Source: Candidatus Thiodiazotropha endoloripes
GTDB lineage: Bacteria; Pseudomonadota; Gammaproteobacteria; Chromatiales; Chromatiaceae
Direction of reading: 5' to 3'
DNA: 64,000 nt
Assembly: GCA_001709035.1 (NCBI GenBank)
Contig: LVKA01000011.1
Span: forward strand, 124,001-188,000
Within the stretch, counting starts at the first letter, position 1, and each line of letters begins with the position of its first letter. The translations under genes were made by a program, and so were the position numbers. The notes beneath the pieces were generated by a model. The model had not been told where the DNA came from and ran no database searches. It worked only from the letters and a program-made list of their open reading frames with translations. Below are positions 18,323-26,400 of this stretch, piece by piece.

Positions 18323-19714
18323 GTGACGGGATCTCAGACAAAAAAAGCACTCATTGTCGATGACTCGAAAACCGCTCGGCAAGTGCTCTCTAGCAAGCTG
18401 CAGAAGTACGGCATTATGGTAGACGCAAGAGAGTCTGCGGCGGCGGCCATCGACTATCTCTATGAGAATGCGCCAGATGCGATTTTCATGGATTATGAGA
18501 TGCCTGGCATGGATGGCTTTCAGGCACTTAAGGTCATTAAATCCAATCCAAACACAGCGGTTATCCCGGTGATGATGTACACCTCCAAAGAGGGTGGACT
18601 GGCGCTCAGTCAGGCACGGGCGCTGGGTGCTGTCGGGGTACTGCCAAAACAGCTCGAAGCCCAGGATTTCGAGGATGTTCTCAGCAGCCTGCATCTGATG
18701 CCGGAACAGGACTCACTGGTGCACGACTTCAAAAATGAGGGATTGGATTCAGTGCATCGTCATGTGCGTACGGATAATGTCCACCCGATCAGCGACCATG
18801 AGCGTCATAAGCCTGCCAAAGTGGAGATGGTCGGTCTGCCTCTGGATAGCTTTCAGGAGAGTCTCTCTGCCGGGGAGTCACTGAAGCGCTTTTTCCGCCG
18901 CGAGCAGAGCATGGCTGAAGAGCGGTTACAACAGAGGCTCGACAAACAGTTTGCTGAGTTACACAGTGAGATGTATGAGCTGGAAGCCATGCAGGAGGAG
19001 CAGAGTGGCCGTAGCTCACGCGCGTTCACGGGGGGGTTATTGGGCGGCGTATTAGCCCTGGCCGCCGCCGTGCTGCTCTATCTGAGCCTCTATGGTCAGG
19101 AGTTGCCAGCCGCTGCAGGCGGTGACAAACAGCTGACGGAGATGATTGCGCAACAGAATGACAGAATCGAGCAGCTGGCAGCCCAACTCAAGGTGCCGCT
19201 ACAAGCCCAGGTGGAGGAGCCACAGAAGGAGATTGTACTGCCATTGAAGCTGATCGAATGGGCGGCCAATCAGGGAGCTGAATTTACCTATGGGGAGCGC
19301 CCATTTGATGATCAGCGGGCCCTCTGGTTATCGGAACTGGTGGGGCAACTGAAAGAGTCCGGGTTTCAGGGTACGCTGGAGTTGCGGGCGAACCACGGTA
19401 ACTTCTGTCTACGCAAAAATGCGGCGGGAGAGCTTGCAGTGGCGCCCCGTGAAATGGCGCTGAGTGACTGTGTCTATGCGGTCGACAACCGGAGTAACAA
19501 TGAGTGGCTGAATGATCAGTCAGTTGCCTTTGCCAACTACATCAACGTGGAGTTGGCGAGGAGTGGCGGCGCGGTTGAGATCATCCTTTTCAGTAACGGT
19601 TTCGATGAGCCGTTGATGCCCTATCCGGCAGCTTATGAAGCCTCTGCCGCCGGTGAGTGGAATGATGTGGCAGCGCAAAACCAGCGGATTGAAGTGAGTC
19701 TCTACAGTAATTGA
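18323..19714 (+). CDS. Membrane-anchored response-regulator receiver protein
   Basis: 463 residues from a GTG. Residues 1-125 are a complete receiver domain: acidic pair D13/D14, phosphoacceptor D57 in FMDYEMPG, and K109 in GVLPKQ. Residues 185-228 are a charged helix or short coiled coil. A single membrane span follows at about 236-258, then a periplasmic region of about 200 residues with two cysteines (NFCLRK and SDCVYAV) and a NQRIEVSLYSN tail that recalls the OmpA-like end. A receiver in the cytoplasm tethered to a periplasmic domain is an unusual order. No kinase gene is adjacent. Confidence 0.8.
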   Translation: MTGSQTKKALIVDDSKTARQVLSSKLQKYGIMVDARESAAAAIDYLYENAPDAIFMDYEMPGMDGFQALKVIKSNPNTAVIPVMMYTSKEGGLALSQARALGAVGVLPKQLEAQDFEDVLSSLHLMPEQDSLVHDFKNEGLDSVHRHVRTDNVHPISDHERHKPAKVEMVGLPLDSFQESLSAGESLKRFFRREQSMAEERLQQRLDKQFAELHSEMYELEAMQEEQSGRSSRAFTGGLLGGVLALAAAVLLYLSLYGQELPAAAGGDKQLTEMIAQQNDRIEQLAAQLKVPLQAQVEEPQKEIVLPLKLIEWAANQGAEFTYGERPFDDQRALWLSELVGQLKESGFQGTLELRANHGNFCLRKNAAGELAVAPREMALSDCVYAVDNRSNNEWLNDQSVAFANYINVELARSGGAVEIILFSNGFDEPLMPYPAAYEASAAGEWNDVAAQNQRIEVSLYSN

Positions 19715-19773
19715 GGGCCCATTTTTAGAGCAGGGATCTGCTTCTGACCTGTCTGGCGCCTGCTGATCGCCCG

Positions 19774-20157
19774 TCAATACATCGGATTTCCATTCTTGCT
19801 CTCCAGCGGTACTGGCTGAATGGAATCCCAGTGCTCGACGATCTTTCCTGCAGCGTCGAAACGGAAGAAATCCATCGTGACGTACTCCTGATCGCCAGGC
19901 CAGCTTTGATGGGTATGCAAGGAGACCAGGTCACCTTCAGCTACGGCTCTGACAAACTCGATGCTTTTTTCCGGATAGCTATTTGCCATTTCGGTGAAAT
20001 AGTCGATGAAGGCCTGTTTGCCGTTAGCGACCAACGGGTTGTGCTGAATGTAGTGATCACCGACGTAGAGCTCTACCGCTTTGGCGGGATTGCCCAGGTA
20101 GGCCATGCGGTAAAAACTGATGGCGTTTTCTTTGTTGGTCTGTAGTGTGTCGTTCAT
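19774..20157 (-). CDS. SnoaL/NTF2-like protein
   Basis: 127 residues from ATG at 20157. The NTF2-like landmarks are KENAISFYRMAYLGNPAKAVELYVGDHYIQHNP and a strand set ending FRFDAAGKIVEHWDSIQPVP, close to the SnoaL-type 'aldol condensation' subgroup. It follows the MerR gene on the same strand by 84 bases and may be that regulator's target gene. Substrate unknown. Confidence 0.8.
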   Translation of the reverse strand: MNDTLQTNKENAISFYRMAYLGNPAKAVELYVGDHYIQHNPLVANGKQAFIDYFTEMANSYPEKSIEFVRAVAEGDLVSLHTHQSWPGDQEYVTMDFFRFDAAGKIVEHWDSIQPVPLESKNGNPMY

Positions 20158-20240
20158 GGTGATAGGCAAGGTTTTTTGAGTAGTGACAACATTATGGAGC
20201 CTGGCTGGTAGTTAGGTCTTGAAACATAACCTTGCAGCGA

Positions 20241-20774
20241 TCAGGGTTTGAGTGCCGATCTGGATTTTTTCCGGATCGTCTCGATCTCTGCCTGACTGAT
20301 ACCGATGGATTCAAGGAAGTCCTGATGGGCCTCTGGTGAAGTGGCCTCAAACTCCCGATGCCAAAGCCACATGCCGGATTCATCGAGCCCGGCGGCGCTT
20401 AACATCTCAACCCACCTCTCTTTTGTAACGATACGGGTTTTGCTTAGGTTGCCCCGCTTGCTGATCAGGTTGATGATGACCTGTTGCTGATTTCTTAGGG
20501 TCTGAATTTCTCTATTTATGGTTAAGAGACGACGCTCCAGGGCGCTTTCAATCTCATCGAAACTCTGATCGATTAAAAGAGATATATCGGCCAGTGGCAT
20601 ACCTGCATTTCTGAGCAGAATGATGCGCTCGAGTTTGTTGATATCCTCAGCTGAATAGACCCGGTAGTTGGCATGATTTCTGCTGCTCGGTTTTAGCACA
20701 CCTTTGTTATCGTAATAGAGCAGTGTGCTCCTGGATAAATGAAATCGTTTTGCAACCTGTCCGACTGTAAGCAT
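20241..20774 (-). CDS. MerR-family transcriptional regulator with a C-terminal effector-like domain
   Basis: 177 residues from ATG at 20774 (GGAA ribosome site; a TTG 12 bases earlier is the alternative). N-terminal winged helix LTVGQVAKRFHLSRSTLLYYDNKGVLKPS, RVYSAEDI and the dimerisation helix (about residues 75-110). Residues about 115-172 (ERWVEMLSAAGLDESGMWLW and onward) form a separate domain. The same domain is encoded alone by the small gene just upstream. MerR proteins twist promoter DNA between badly spaced -35 and -10 boxes; the ligand here is unknown. Downstream lies the SnoaL-like gene. Confidence 0.88.
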   Translation of the reverse strand: MLTVGQVAKRFHLSRSTLLYYDNKGVLKPSSRNHANYRVYSAEDINKLERIILLRNAGMPLADISLLIDQSFDEIESALERRLLTINREIQTLRNQQQVIINLISKRGNLSKTRIVTKERWVEMLSAAGLDESGMWLWHREFEATSPEAHQDFLESIGISQAEIETIRKKSRSALKP

Positions 20775-20792
20775 GAGTTTTTCCAATCAAGA

Positions 20793-20832
20793 GCACATGG
20801 AATAATAATTTTTCATAACCTATTCCATGTGC
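20793..20832 (-). promoter_or_regulatory. 12-bp perfect inverted repeat between small gene and merR
   Basis: GCACATGGAATA at 20793-20804 is exactly inverted at 20821-20832 (TATTCCATGTGC) with a 16-base AT-rich loop. It lies between the stop of the small gene and the MerR start. In RNA it would fold as a stable hairpin, an attenuator, processing site or partial terminator; as DNA it could be an operator. No long T run follows on the minus strand. Confidence 0.55.
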
Positions 20833-20840
20833 AGAGTGAA

Positions 20841-21023
20841 TTAAGCAGAACGGATCTTACTGATCTCTTCAGCAGGAATATCAATCCATTCAAGAAATTC
20901 CTGATGACCGTCAGGATGTCTATGCTCGAATTCCTGGTGCCACAGTTGCATTTTGGAATCCGTGAGTCCAATGGCTTGAAAGATTTCAATCCAGATTTTT
21001 TTGTTAACGAAATTTGATTTCAT
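20841..21023 (-). CDS. Small protein paralogous to the C-terminal domain of the adjacent MerR regulator
   Basis: 60 residues from ATG at 21023, chosen because GGAG stands 9 bases upstream. Lined up by eye without gaps against the C-terminal part of the MerR protein, 27 of 53 positions are identical, including LWHxEFE and HQxFLE. There is no DNA-binding part. It is first in a likely three-gene transcript (small protein, MerR, SnoaL-like). Possible roles are a regulator partner that titrates or shares the MerR effector domain; no function is known to me. Confidence 0.75.
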   Translation of the reverse strand: MKSNFVNKKIWIEIFQAIGLTDSKMQLWHQEFEHRHPDGHQEFLEWIDIPAEEISKIRSA

Positions 21024-21245
21024 AATGAGTATCTCCAAAAGTGAGTTTGCGAAGATGGTGTTGAGCCATCAATGGAGAGTCTCAACTATGAAGTTATAGA
21101 CAGGTCAAGCTCTTATTTGAAGTTATTGGTTCTTATCTGTAGTGCGTTTTTGGAGTGGATGAAGCTGTCTGCGATTCGGTCATATTTATGTTGGCGATAG
21201 AGACCGAATGAGTCTGTATAAAAACAGCGTAATGGGCTTAGTCGA

Positions 21246-21351
21246 CTAGATACGAAACGCCGCAACCATCAGTTGCAGCGATGCGGCCATACTCGAGAGT
21301 TCCTCACAGGCGGCGGAGGTCTGCTGTGTGCCGCTGGCTTTTTGTCAAAGG
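21246..21351 (-). pseudogene. Remnant of a methyl-accepting chemotaxis protein C-terminus
   Basis: Read on the minus strand and ending at a TAG (21246-21248), the frame gives QKASGTQQTSAACEELSSMA then ASLQLMVAAFRI. This is the typical last 30 or so residues of a chemoreceptor (the methylation helix II end, usually followed by LV..FR[VI]). Upstream the frame is lost and no receptor core is present, so about 500 residues have been deleted. Confidence 0.65.
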
Positions 21352-21406
21352 GTATTCGATCAGGAAGGATCACTCAATTGAATTGCTTGTTTGGAGAACT
21401 GTAATC

Positions 21407-21439
21407 TAGGGCCTATTGGATTAGTGTTAACAGGCCCTA
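21407..21439. repeat. Shortened copy of the TTAACAGGCCCTA palindromic repeat
   Basis: TAGGGCC at the left end is followed directly by TATTGGATTAGTGTTAACAG and GCCCTA. Compared with the full copy at 45583-45660 most of the left arm and the loop are missing, leaving 7-bp inverted tips. Confidence 0.6.
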
Positions 21440-21531
21440 ATACTTAAAGAATCGAAATAACTGCTTATGAAAGAGTTTAGATTGATTTGTATCAGAAGAT
21501 TGTTCTGAGAGTTGTCAGTTTACCGTATTGA

Positions 21532-22602
21532 CTAACCAGTGTCTGTTTTTGCCAGTTTCTTGCAGCGATACATCTCCTTGTCAGCCAGTTGAAGCAGTTG
21601 CTCAGTGGTCATATAGTCATCCGGACCGGTCTGAGCATAGCCGATACTCAACTTGGGATTGTCTGGTTGTTGTACCAGGGCTTCACTGAGTCTTTTTTTC
21701 CAGGCATTACTCGCTTCCTGTTTGATACAGTTCGGCATGATGATGCAAAACTCATCGCCACCGTAACGAAAACAGAAATCATCAGTCCGGCTACTGCTCT
21801 TCAGGCCTCTGGCGACTCTCTGGAGTATTTCGTCTCCTTGTCGATGGCCTTGTGTGTCGTTAATGTTCTTGAAGTCATTGATGTCGATATAGGCGACGGT
21901 AAGCGGCTCATTTCGCCGTTGTGCGGCACGCAGTGCCTGGGTCAATATTTCATCGAAATGCTGTCTGTTCAGCAGTCCGGTAAGGGGGGCGGTTCTTGAT
22001 AGCAGTTCAAGCTGCTTGGTACGCTCTTTGACCTTCTCTTCAAGTGCACTGGCATATTGTTCGGATTTGTCTTTGGCGATTTCAATTTCAGAAATCAGGC
22101 TTCGTATATAGGTGTCAAATACCAGCGACACATCGAGCATCAATAATTTTTCCAGTGCTGTTATAACGGCATCCGGGTCATTTTCAGCTGGAACGCTATT
22201 TTTGATGTGAGTGATGAGCAGTTGTTTGAGGGTCAGAATGGCAGCCAGGTAGAGTTTGGGTTCCACGCCGATACGTTTGTGAACCATGCCGATTCGCAAG
22301 CGATTATTGACATATTCAATATCGTAATAGCCTGAAAACAGGTCGGTGATGTAAGCCTTTTGTGCGTTATGCAGTCTACTCAACGTATCGGCATCACCAA
22401 TCAGCAGTGCGATGTCGGGTACCTCGATCTGGTACTTGTAAAAGGTTTCGACGATTGAGTTCAGGTCAGCCTCGATATAGGGCTTGGCATTTTTAAGTCT
22501 CTCTGCATCTTTGGCAGAGATGGAGAACAGACTTTTGCGGTTGGTGATCTCAAAGTCCGTGATCCTCATCTGTTGAATGAGCGATTTTTCTGTGTTTTTC
22601 AT
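21532..22602 (-). CDS. Globin-coupled sensor diguanylate cyclase
   Basis: 356 residues from ATG at 22602 (a start 39 bases upstream is possible). Residues 15-165 are a globin-coupled sensor domain; H108 in RIGMVHKRIGVEPK is the expected haem-binding proximal histidine. A coiled linker (residues 172-200, EKVKERTKQLELL) joins a GGDEF domain with the intact GGDEF at 281-285 and an inhibitory I-site RTDD at 272-275. It should make c-di-GMP from GTP under control of O2 (or NO/CO) bound at haem, as in DosC-type proteins. It sits divergent from the hydrogenase operon. Confidence 0.9.
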   Translation of the reverse strand: MKNTEKSLIQQMRITDFEITNRKSLFSISAKDAERLKNAKPYIEADLNSIVETFYKYQIEVPDIALLIGDADTLSRLHNAQKAYITDLFSGYYDIEYVNNRLRIGMVHKRIGVEPKLYLAAILTLKQLLITHIKNSVPAENDPDAVITALEKLLMLDVSLVFDTYIRSLISEIEIAKDKSEQYASALEEKVKERTKQLELLSRTAPLTGLLNRQHFDEILTQALRAAQRRNEPLTVAYIDINDFKNINDTQGHRQGDEILQRVARGLKSSSRTDDFCFRYGGDEFCIIMPNCIKQEASNAWKKRLSEALVQQPDNPKLSIGYAQTGPDDYMTTEQLLQLADKEMYRCKKLAKTDTG

Positions 22603-23141
22603 AGGTATCCCATTTATATGAACACCATTCAGCCTGCGCAATCAGTCAGAATATGATGGGTCTGTTGTTGTGTTTTTATAATATGCGCATATTCACCGCT
22701 TTGTAATGGAACGAACCCCTATTTGGGGGATGGATTTAGTCTGGTGGTTTCCCTTGGTAGAAGTTCTTTGCCCATCCGTTTTTGAATGGTATTTGTTTGA
22801 GCTGAATAGGCCAATGGTTCCAGTTTGTCTGGTTTGATGCCGATTGGATTCCCTTCTAGAGAGATGGCGTAATCCGGCGTGTTTTCGTTCTGTGGAGAAT
22901 AGAGACGAATGTTGATCAGGGTAACTGGACGCGTCCCACGGCTGTAATGATGGTTATCACTATGACATGTGTAGTGGTAAATAACCTTACATATTTTCAG
23001 GATTAGGCAGTAGATACCTATTAAGTAAATCATTGTTTATTAAAGCTAAAAAAATAACGGCATAAAAATTGCGGTTTTGCAGGGGTTCTATCCGCGCCTG
23101 GTGAGGTCCAGCGCGATCTTTTTATACCCTGGAGACCGACG
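22603..23141. other. Divergent gap between the globin cyclase and the hydrogenase operon
   Basis: 539 bases. Apart from the sigma-54-type promoter at 23059-23072, it contains a minus-strand open frame of about 100 codons (22719-23033) that I cannot support as a gene: AT-rich start, no recognisable domain, weak ribosome site. The cyclase promoter should lie here too. Confidence 0.4.
23059..23072 (+). promoter_or_regulatory. Candidate sigma-54 (-24/-12) promoter of the hyb operon
   Basis: GGCATAAAAATTGC keeps the two invariant pairs of a sigma-54 promoter, GG (23059-23060) and GC (23071-23072), at the exact spacing and with TTGC at -12 as in the consensus TGGCAC-N5-TTGC. The first element is CGGCAT rather than TGGCAC. 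The expected start of transcription is about 60 bases upstream of the hybO ATG. A sigma-54 activator gene is present at 42521 but nothing ties it to this site. Confidence 0.5.
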
Positions 23142-24263
23142 ATGGCAGAGAGCGATTTCGATTTTTCAGCAGTGGAGAGGCGCCTTGGTGTTTCCCGCCG
23201 GACTTTTCTCAAGTTCTGCAGCGGTGTGGCGGCCTCTCTGGGGCTACCCTCCGGTGCTGCCATGGCGATGGCCGAGGCGGTGGCGGATCCCAAGCGTCGT
23301 CCGCCGGTGATCTGGCTGCATGGTCAGGAGTGTACCGGCCCCAGTGAATCCCTGCTGCGCTCTGAACAGCCCTCTCTGGAACATCTTATTCTCGATCTCA
23401 TCTCCCTCGACTACCACCAGACCCTCGACACCGGCGCCGGCCACCAGGTGGAGGATATCAAGAAGCAGGTGATGAAAGAGAACAAGGGTAAATACCTGCT
23501 GGTGGTGGAAGGCGCCATTCCCATGGCCAATGACGGCATCTTCTGCAAGATCGGCGGTGAGACCATGGTGGAGATCACCCATGAGGCGGCGGAACATGCC
23601 GCCGCGATTGTCGCGTTTGGCTCCTGCGCCAGCTGGGGTGGTGTGCAATCGGCGTCACCCAATCCAACCGGTGCGGTTGGTGCGCCTCAGTTGCTGGAAG
23701 GGAAGACCGTGGTAACCATTCCGGGTTGCCCTCCCAATCCGGCCAATTTCATTGGTACCGTGCTCTACTTTGTCACCTACGGCAAGCTGCCGCCGATCGA
23801 TGAAAAAGGGCGTCCAAAGTGGGCCTACGGCCGTCTGATCCATGAAAACTGTTATCGCCGTCCCCACTTCGATGCCGGGCGCTTTGCGCTGGAGTTTGGC
23901 GATGAAGGACACCGCAAAGGCTACTGTCTCTATAAACTCGGTTGTAAGGGGCCCGAGACCTATAACAACTGTCCCTCACTGGAATACAACAATGTGGGCG
24001 GTGGTGTCTGGCCGATTGGGGTGGGCCATCCCTGTTTTGGTTGTTCCGAAGGGGGTGTTGGCTTCAATAAACCCCTATTCAGTCTGGCGGATGTGAAGAC
24101 CCACACCCCGCCCAACATGTTTCCCTCCATCGATGACCGGGAAGGCAATGCGCCTGTCTCGGCCGGTGCGGCGGCGATTGCCGGAGCTGCCGTCGGTCTG
24201 GCGGTGGGCGCCACCGCCATGGCGTCAAAGAAGCTGGATAAAAAAGAGTCGGATGGGGAGTAG
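23142..24263 (+). CDS. hybO: [NiFe]-hydrogenase-2 small subunit
   Basis: 373 residues. Tat signal SRRTFLKFCSGVAA (RR at 19-20) sends the folded enzyme to the periplasm; a C-terminal hydrophobic helix (about residues 340-358) anchors it, as in E. coli HybO, which this resembles along its length (PTGAV, PGCPPNP, GRLIHE, RRPHFDAGRF, GCKGPETY). Ligands of the medial and distal Fe-S clusters are all there. At the proximal cluster the expected CTGC reads CTGP: P67 replaces a cysteine ligand (codon CCC, 23340-23342), while the other proximal cysteines (FGSC, PGCPP) remain. First gene of hybOABCD-hypC-hybE. Confidence 0.95.
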   Translation: MAESDFDFSAVERRLGVSRRTFLKFCSGVAASLGLPSGAAMAMAEAVADPKRRPPVIWLHGQECTGPSESLLRSEQPSLEHLILDLISLDYHQTLDTGAGHQVEDIKKQVMKENKGKYLLVVEGAIPMANDGIFCKIGGETMVEITHEAAEHAAAIVAFGSCASWGGVQSASPNPTGAVGAPQLLEGKTVVTIPGCPPNPANFIGTVLYFVTYGKLPPIDEKGRPKWAYGRLIHENCYRRPHFDAGRFALEFGDEGHRKGYCLYKLGCKGPETYNNCPSLEYNNVGGGVWPIGVGHPCFGCSEGGVGFNKPLFSLADVKTHTPPNMFPSIDDREGNAPVSAGAAAIAGAAVGLAVGATAMASKKLDKKESDGE

Positions 24264-24274
24264 GGGGAGCGGAC

Positions 24275-25243
24275 ATGAAACGCAGAGATTTTCTTAAGGC
24301 CTCCCTTGGTGGTGCTGCCCTGTTGGGTGCTGGCGCTGCGCAGGGTCGGGGCAACCTGGAGCCGGCGGAAGAGGCTGTCGGCATGCTGTTTGACTCGACC
24401 CTCTGCATCGGCTGTAAGGCCTGTGTGAGCAAATGCAAAGAGGTCAACGGTATGCCGCCTACTCCGTTGGAGGATGAGACCTATTGGGATGCGGCCAGGG
24501 ATCTCTCCCATGAGACCCTGAATGTGATCAAGGTCTATCAGGAGGGTGAAGCGAGTATCAAGGATGCGGCGGAGAACGGTTACGCCTTCGAGAAGCGCAG
24601 CTGTATGCACTGTGTGGATCCGGGGTGTGTCTCGGTCTGTCCGGTTACCGCCATGCGCCGTGATCCCAAGACCGGTATCGTCACCCATCATCCGGATGCC
24701 TGTATCGGGTGTCGTACCTGTATGGTTGGCTGTCCCTATAACGTTCCTCAGTTCGATTACGACAACCCCTTTGGCGAGATCCACAAGTGCCAGATGTGTA
24801 ATCAACAAGGGGTTGCCCGTATCGACAATGGGGAGATGACCGGCTGTGCCGAGGTCTGTCCAACCGGCGCCACCCTGTTCGGCTCTCGCAAAGCCCTACT
24901 TGAGGAGGCGAAACGTCGCATGACCCTGAAGCCGGGTGAGACCTACAACTATCCCCGAGGGGATGTGCGCAAGCCGGAAAGTCACCATGAAAAGGCGGTG
25001 CCCAGCTATCAGAATCATATCTGGGGTGAAAAGGAAGCGGGTGGCACCAATGTTCTGCACATCTCTTCAATCCCGTTTGAAAAACTGGGTATGCCGCCGC
25101 TCGAGGAGCGTTCCTACGCTTCGATCTCTGAGACTGTGCAACACACGATCTACAACTATATGGCTCTGCCGGCAGCAGCCCTGGCCGGGCTCACCTATAT
25201 CGTACGTCGCAATACTGAAGATGAAGATGGAGGTGAATCATGA
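24275..25243 (+). CDS. hybA: Hydrogenase-2 ferredoxin-like subunit
   Basis: 322 residues. Tat signal KRRDFLKASLGGAALLGAG at the N-terminus, then four cysteine sets for [4Fe-4S] clusters (CIGCKACVSKC, CMHCVDPGCVSVC, CIGCRTCMVGC, CQMC...GCAEVC) and a C-terminal membrane helix (about 295-313, ALPAAALAGLTYIVRR) as in HybA. It relays electrons from the small subunit to the quinone-reactive HybB. Starts 11 bases after hybO; its end overlaps hybB by 4 bases (ATGA). Confidence 0.95.
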   Translation: MKRRDFLKASLGGAALLGAGAAQGRGNLEPAEEAVGMLFDSTLCIGCKACVSKCKEVNGMPPTPLEDETYWDAARDLSHETLNVIKVYQEGEASIKDAAENGYAFEKRSCMHCVDPGCVSVCPVTAMRRDPKTGIVTHHPDACIGCRTCMVGCPYNVPQFDYDNPFGEIHKCQMCNQQGVARIDNGEMTGCAEVCPTGATLFGSRKALLEEAKRRMTLKPGETYNYPRGDVRKPESHHEKAVPSYQNHIWGEKEAGGTNVLHISSIPFEKLGMPPLEERSYASISETVQHTIYNYMALPAAALAGLTYIVRRNTEDEDGGES

Positions 25244-26379
25244 GTGCCTATCAACCGCTGAAGCGGCCGGTGATTACCTTCCCGTTTCTGGTGCTGAGTG
25301 TGGTGGCGTTGATTGGTACCTATTTTCTGGTACAGCGCTTTCTCCACGGTATGGGGCCGGTGACCAATATCAATGGCGGTTACGCCTGGGGTATCTGGGT
25401 GGTCTACGACGTGGTGGTGGGTACCGCCCTGGCCTGTGGCGGGTATGCTCTGGCGATCACTGTCTATGTGATGAACAAGGGCAAGTACCACCCGCTGATT
25501 CGACCGGCGCTGCTTGCCAGTCTGCTCGGCTACGGTCTGGGTGGTATCGGTGCGATGATCGATATGGGGCGCTGGTGGCAGTTCTATAACATCTTTACCC
25601 CCTGGCATATGAACTTCAACTCAGTGATGTTGGAGGTCGGACTCTGTGTCGCCACCTATATCCTGGTGCTCTGTATCGAGTTCGCTCCAGCTCTGTTGGA
25701 GAAGATCGGTGCACAAGGGGTGATAAAGGCGCTCAACAAGGTGTTGTTTTTCTTCATCGCCTTGGGAGTGCTGCTGCCGACCATGCATCAGTCCTCACTG
25801 GGCTCGATGCTGATCGCCATGGGTTACAAGGTGCATCCTCTATGGCAGTCGCTGCATCTGCAACCACTGCTGGCGATTCTCACCGCCTTGACGATGGGCT
25901 TTGCGGTGGTGGTCTTTGAAGCCTCCTTTAGCAGTGCCGGTTTCCGTCGTCCCGATGAGACGCCGATCCTGTCCGGACTGGGCAAGGCGATCATGGGGCT
26001 GATCAGTGTCTATCTGCTGGTCCGCTTTGGTGAGATTCTGATCAACGGCAAACTTGGGCTGATCTTTGCCGGTGACCTGGGGAGCCTGATGTTTCTCCTC
26101 GAGACGACGCTGTTTGTCTTTCCTTTGATTGTGCTGTTGTCTGAAAAACGACGAGGGCATGGACCGCTGCTGCTCTGGGCCTCGGTTTCGATGCTGTTTG
26201 CCGGCGCTCTCTATCGCTTCAATGCGTTTCTCATTACCTATGATCCGGGCCCGGGTTACAGCTACTTCCCCTCCACACCGGAGATCATGGTAACCGCCGG
26301 TATGGTGGCCATTGAGATCATGGCCTACCTGATCATCGTGAAAAAATTCCCCGTGCTACATAACGCAGAAACTGCGTAA
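25240..26379 (+). CDS. hybB: Hydrogenase-2 membrane subunit (NrfD/PsrC family)
   Basis: 379 residues and about ten membrane helices, without haem ligands of the cytochrome b type; this is the NrfD-like quinone-reactive subunit. GGYAWGIWVVYDVVVGTALACGG near residue 48 and MHQSSLGSMLIAMG near 180 are typical for HybB. It delivers H2 electrons to the quinone pool. Its ATG overlaps the hybA stop, so translation is coupled. Confidence 0.94.
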   Translation: MSAYQPLKRPVITFPFLVLSVVALIGTYFLVQRFLHGMGPVTNINGGYAWGIWVVYDVVVGTALACGGYALAITVYVMNKGKYHPLIRPALLASLLGYGLGGIGAMIDMGRWWQFYNIFTPWHMNFNSVMLEVGLCVATYILVLCIEFAPALLEKIGAQGVIKALNKVLFFFIALGVLLPTMHQSSLGSMLIAMGYKVHPLWQSLHLQPLLAILTALTMGFAVVVFEASFSSAGFRRPDETPILSGLGKAIMGLISVYLLVRFGEILINGKLGLIFAGDLGSLMFLLETTLFVFPLIVLLSEKRRGHGPLLLWASVSMLFAGALYRFNAFLITYDPGPGYSYFPSTPEIMVTAGMVAIEIMAYLIIVKKFPVLHNAETA

Positions 26380-26400
26380 TACCGATTAGGAGATTTGATT

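Larger units (their letters stand above)
21024..21531. other. Gap holding a chemoreceptor remnant and a repeat fragment
   Basis: 508 bases with no intact gene. 21246-21351 is a chemoreceptor fragment and 21407-21439 a repeat fragment, listed separately. The AT-rich stretch 21040-21240 should hold the promoter of the small-protein/MerR transcript but no clear boxes stand out. Confidence 0.45.

Noticed and set aside
22719-23033. Minus-strand frame of about 104 codons between the cyclase and hybO
   Set aside because: Start region is AT-rich non-coding in character, no recognisable domain, and the sigma-54-type promoter lies in the same gap. Cannot exclude a small protein.
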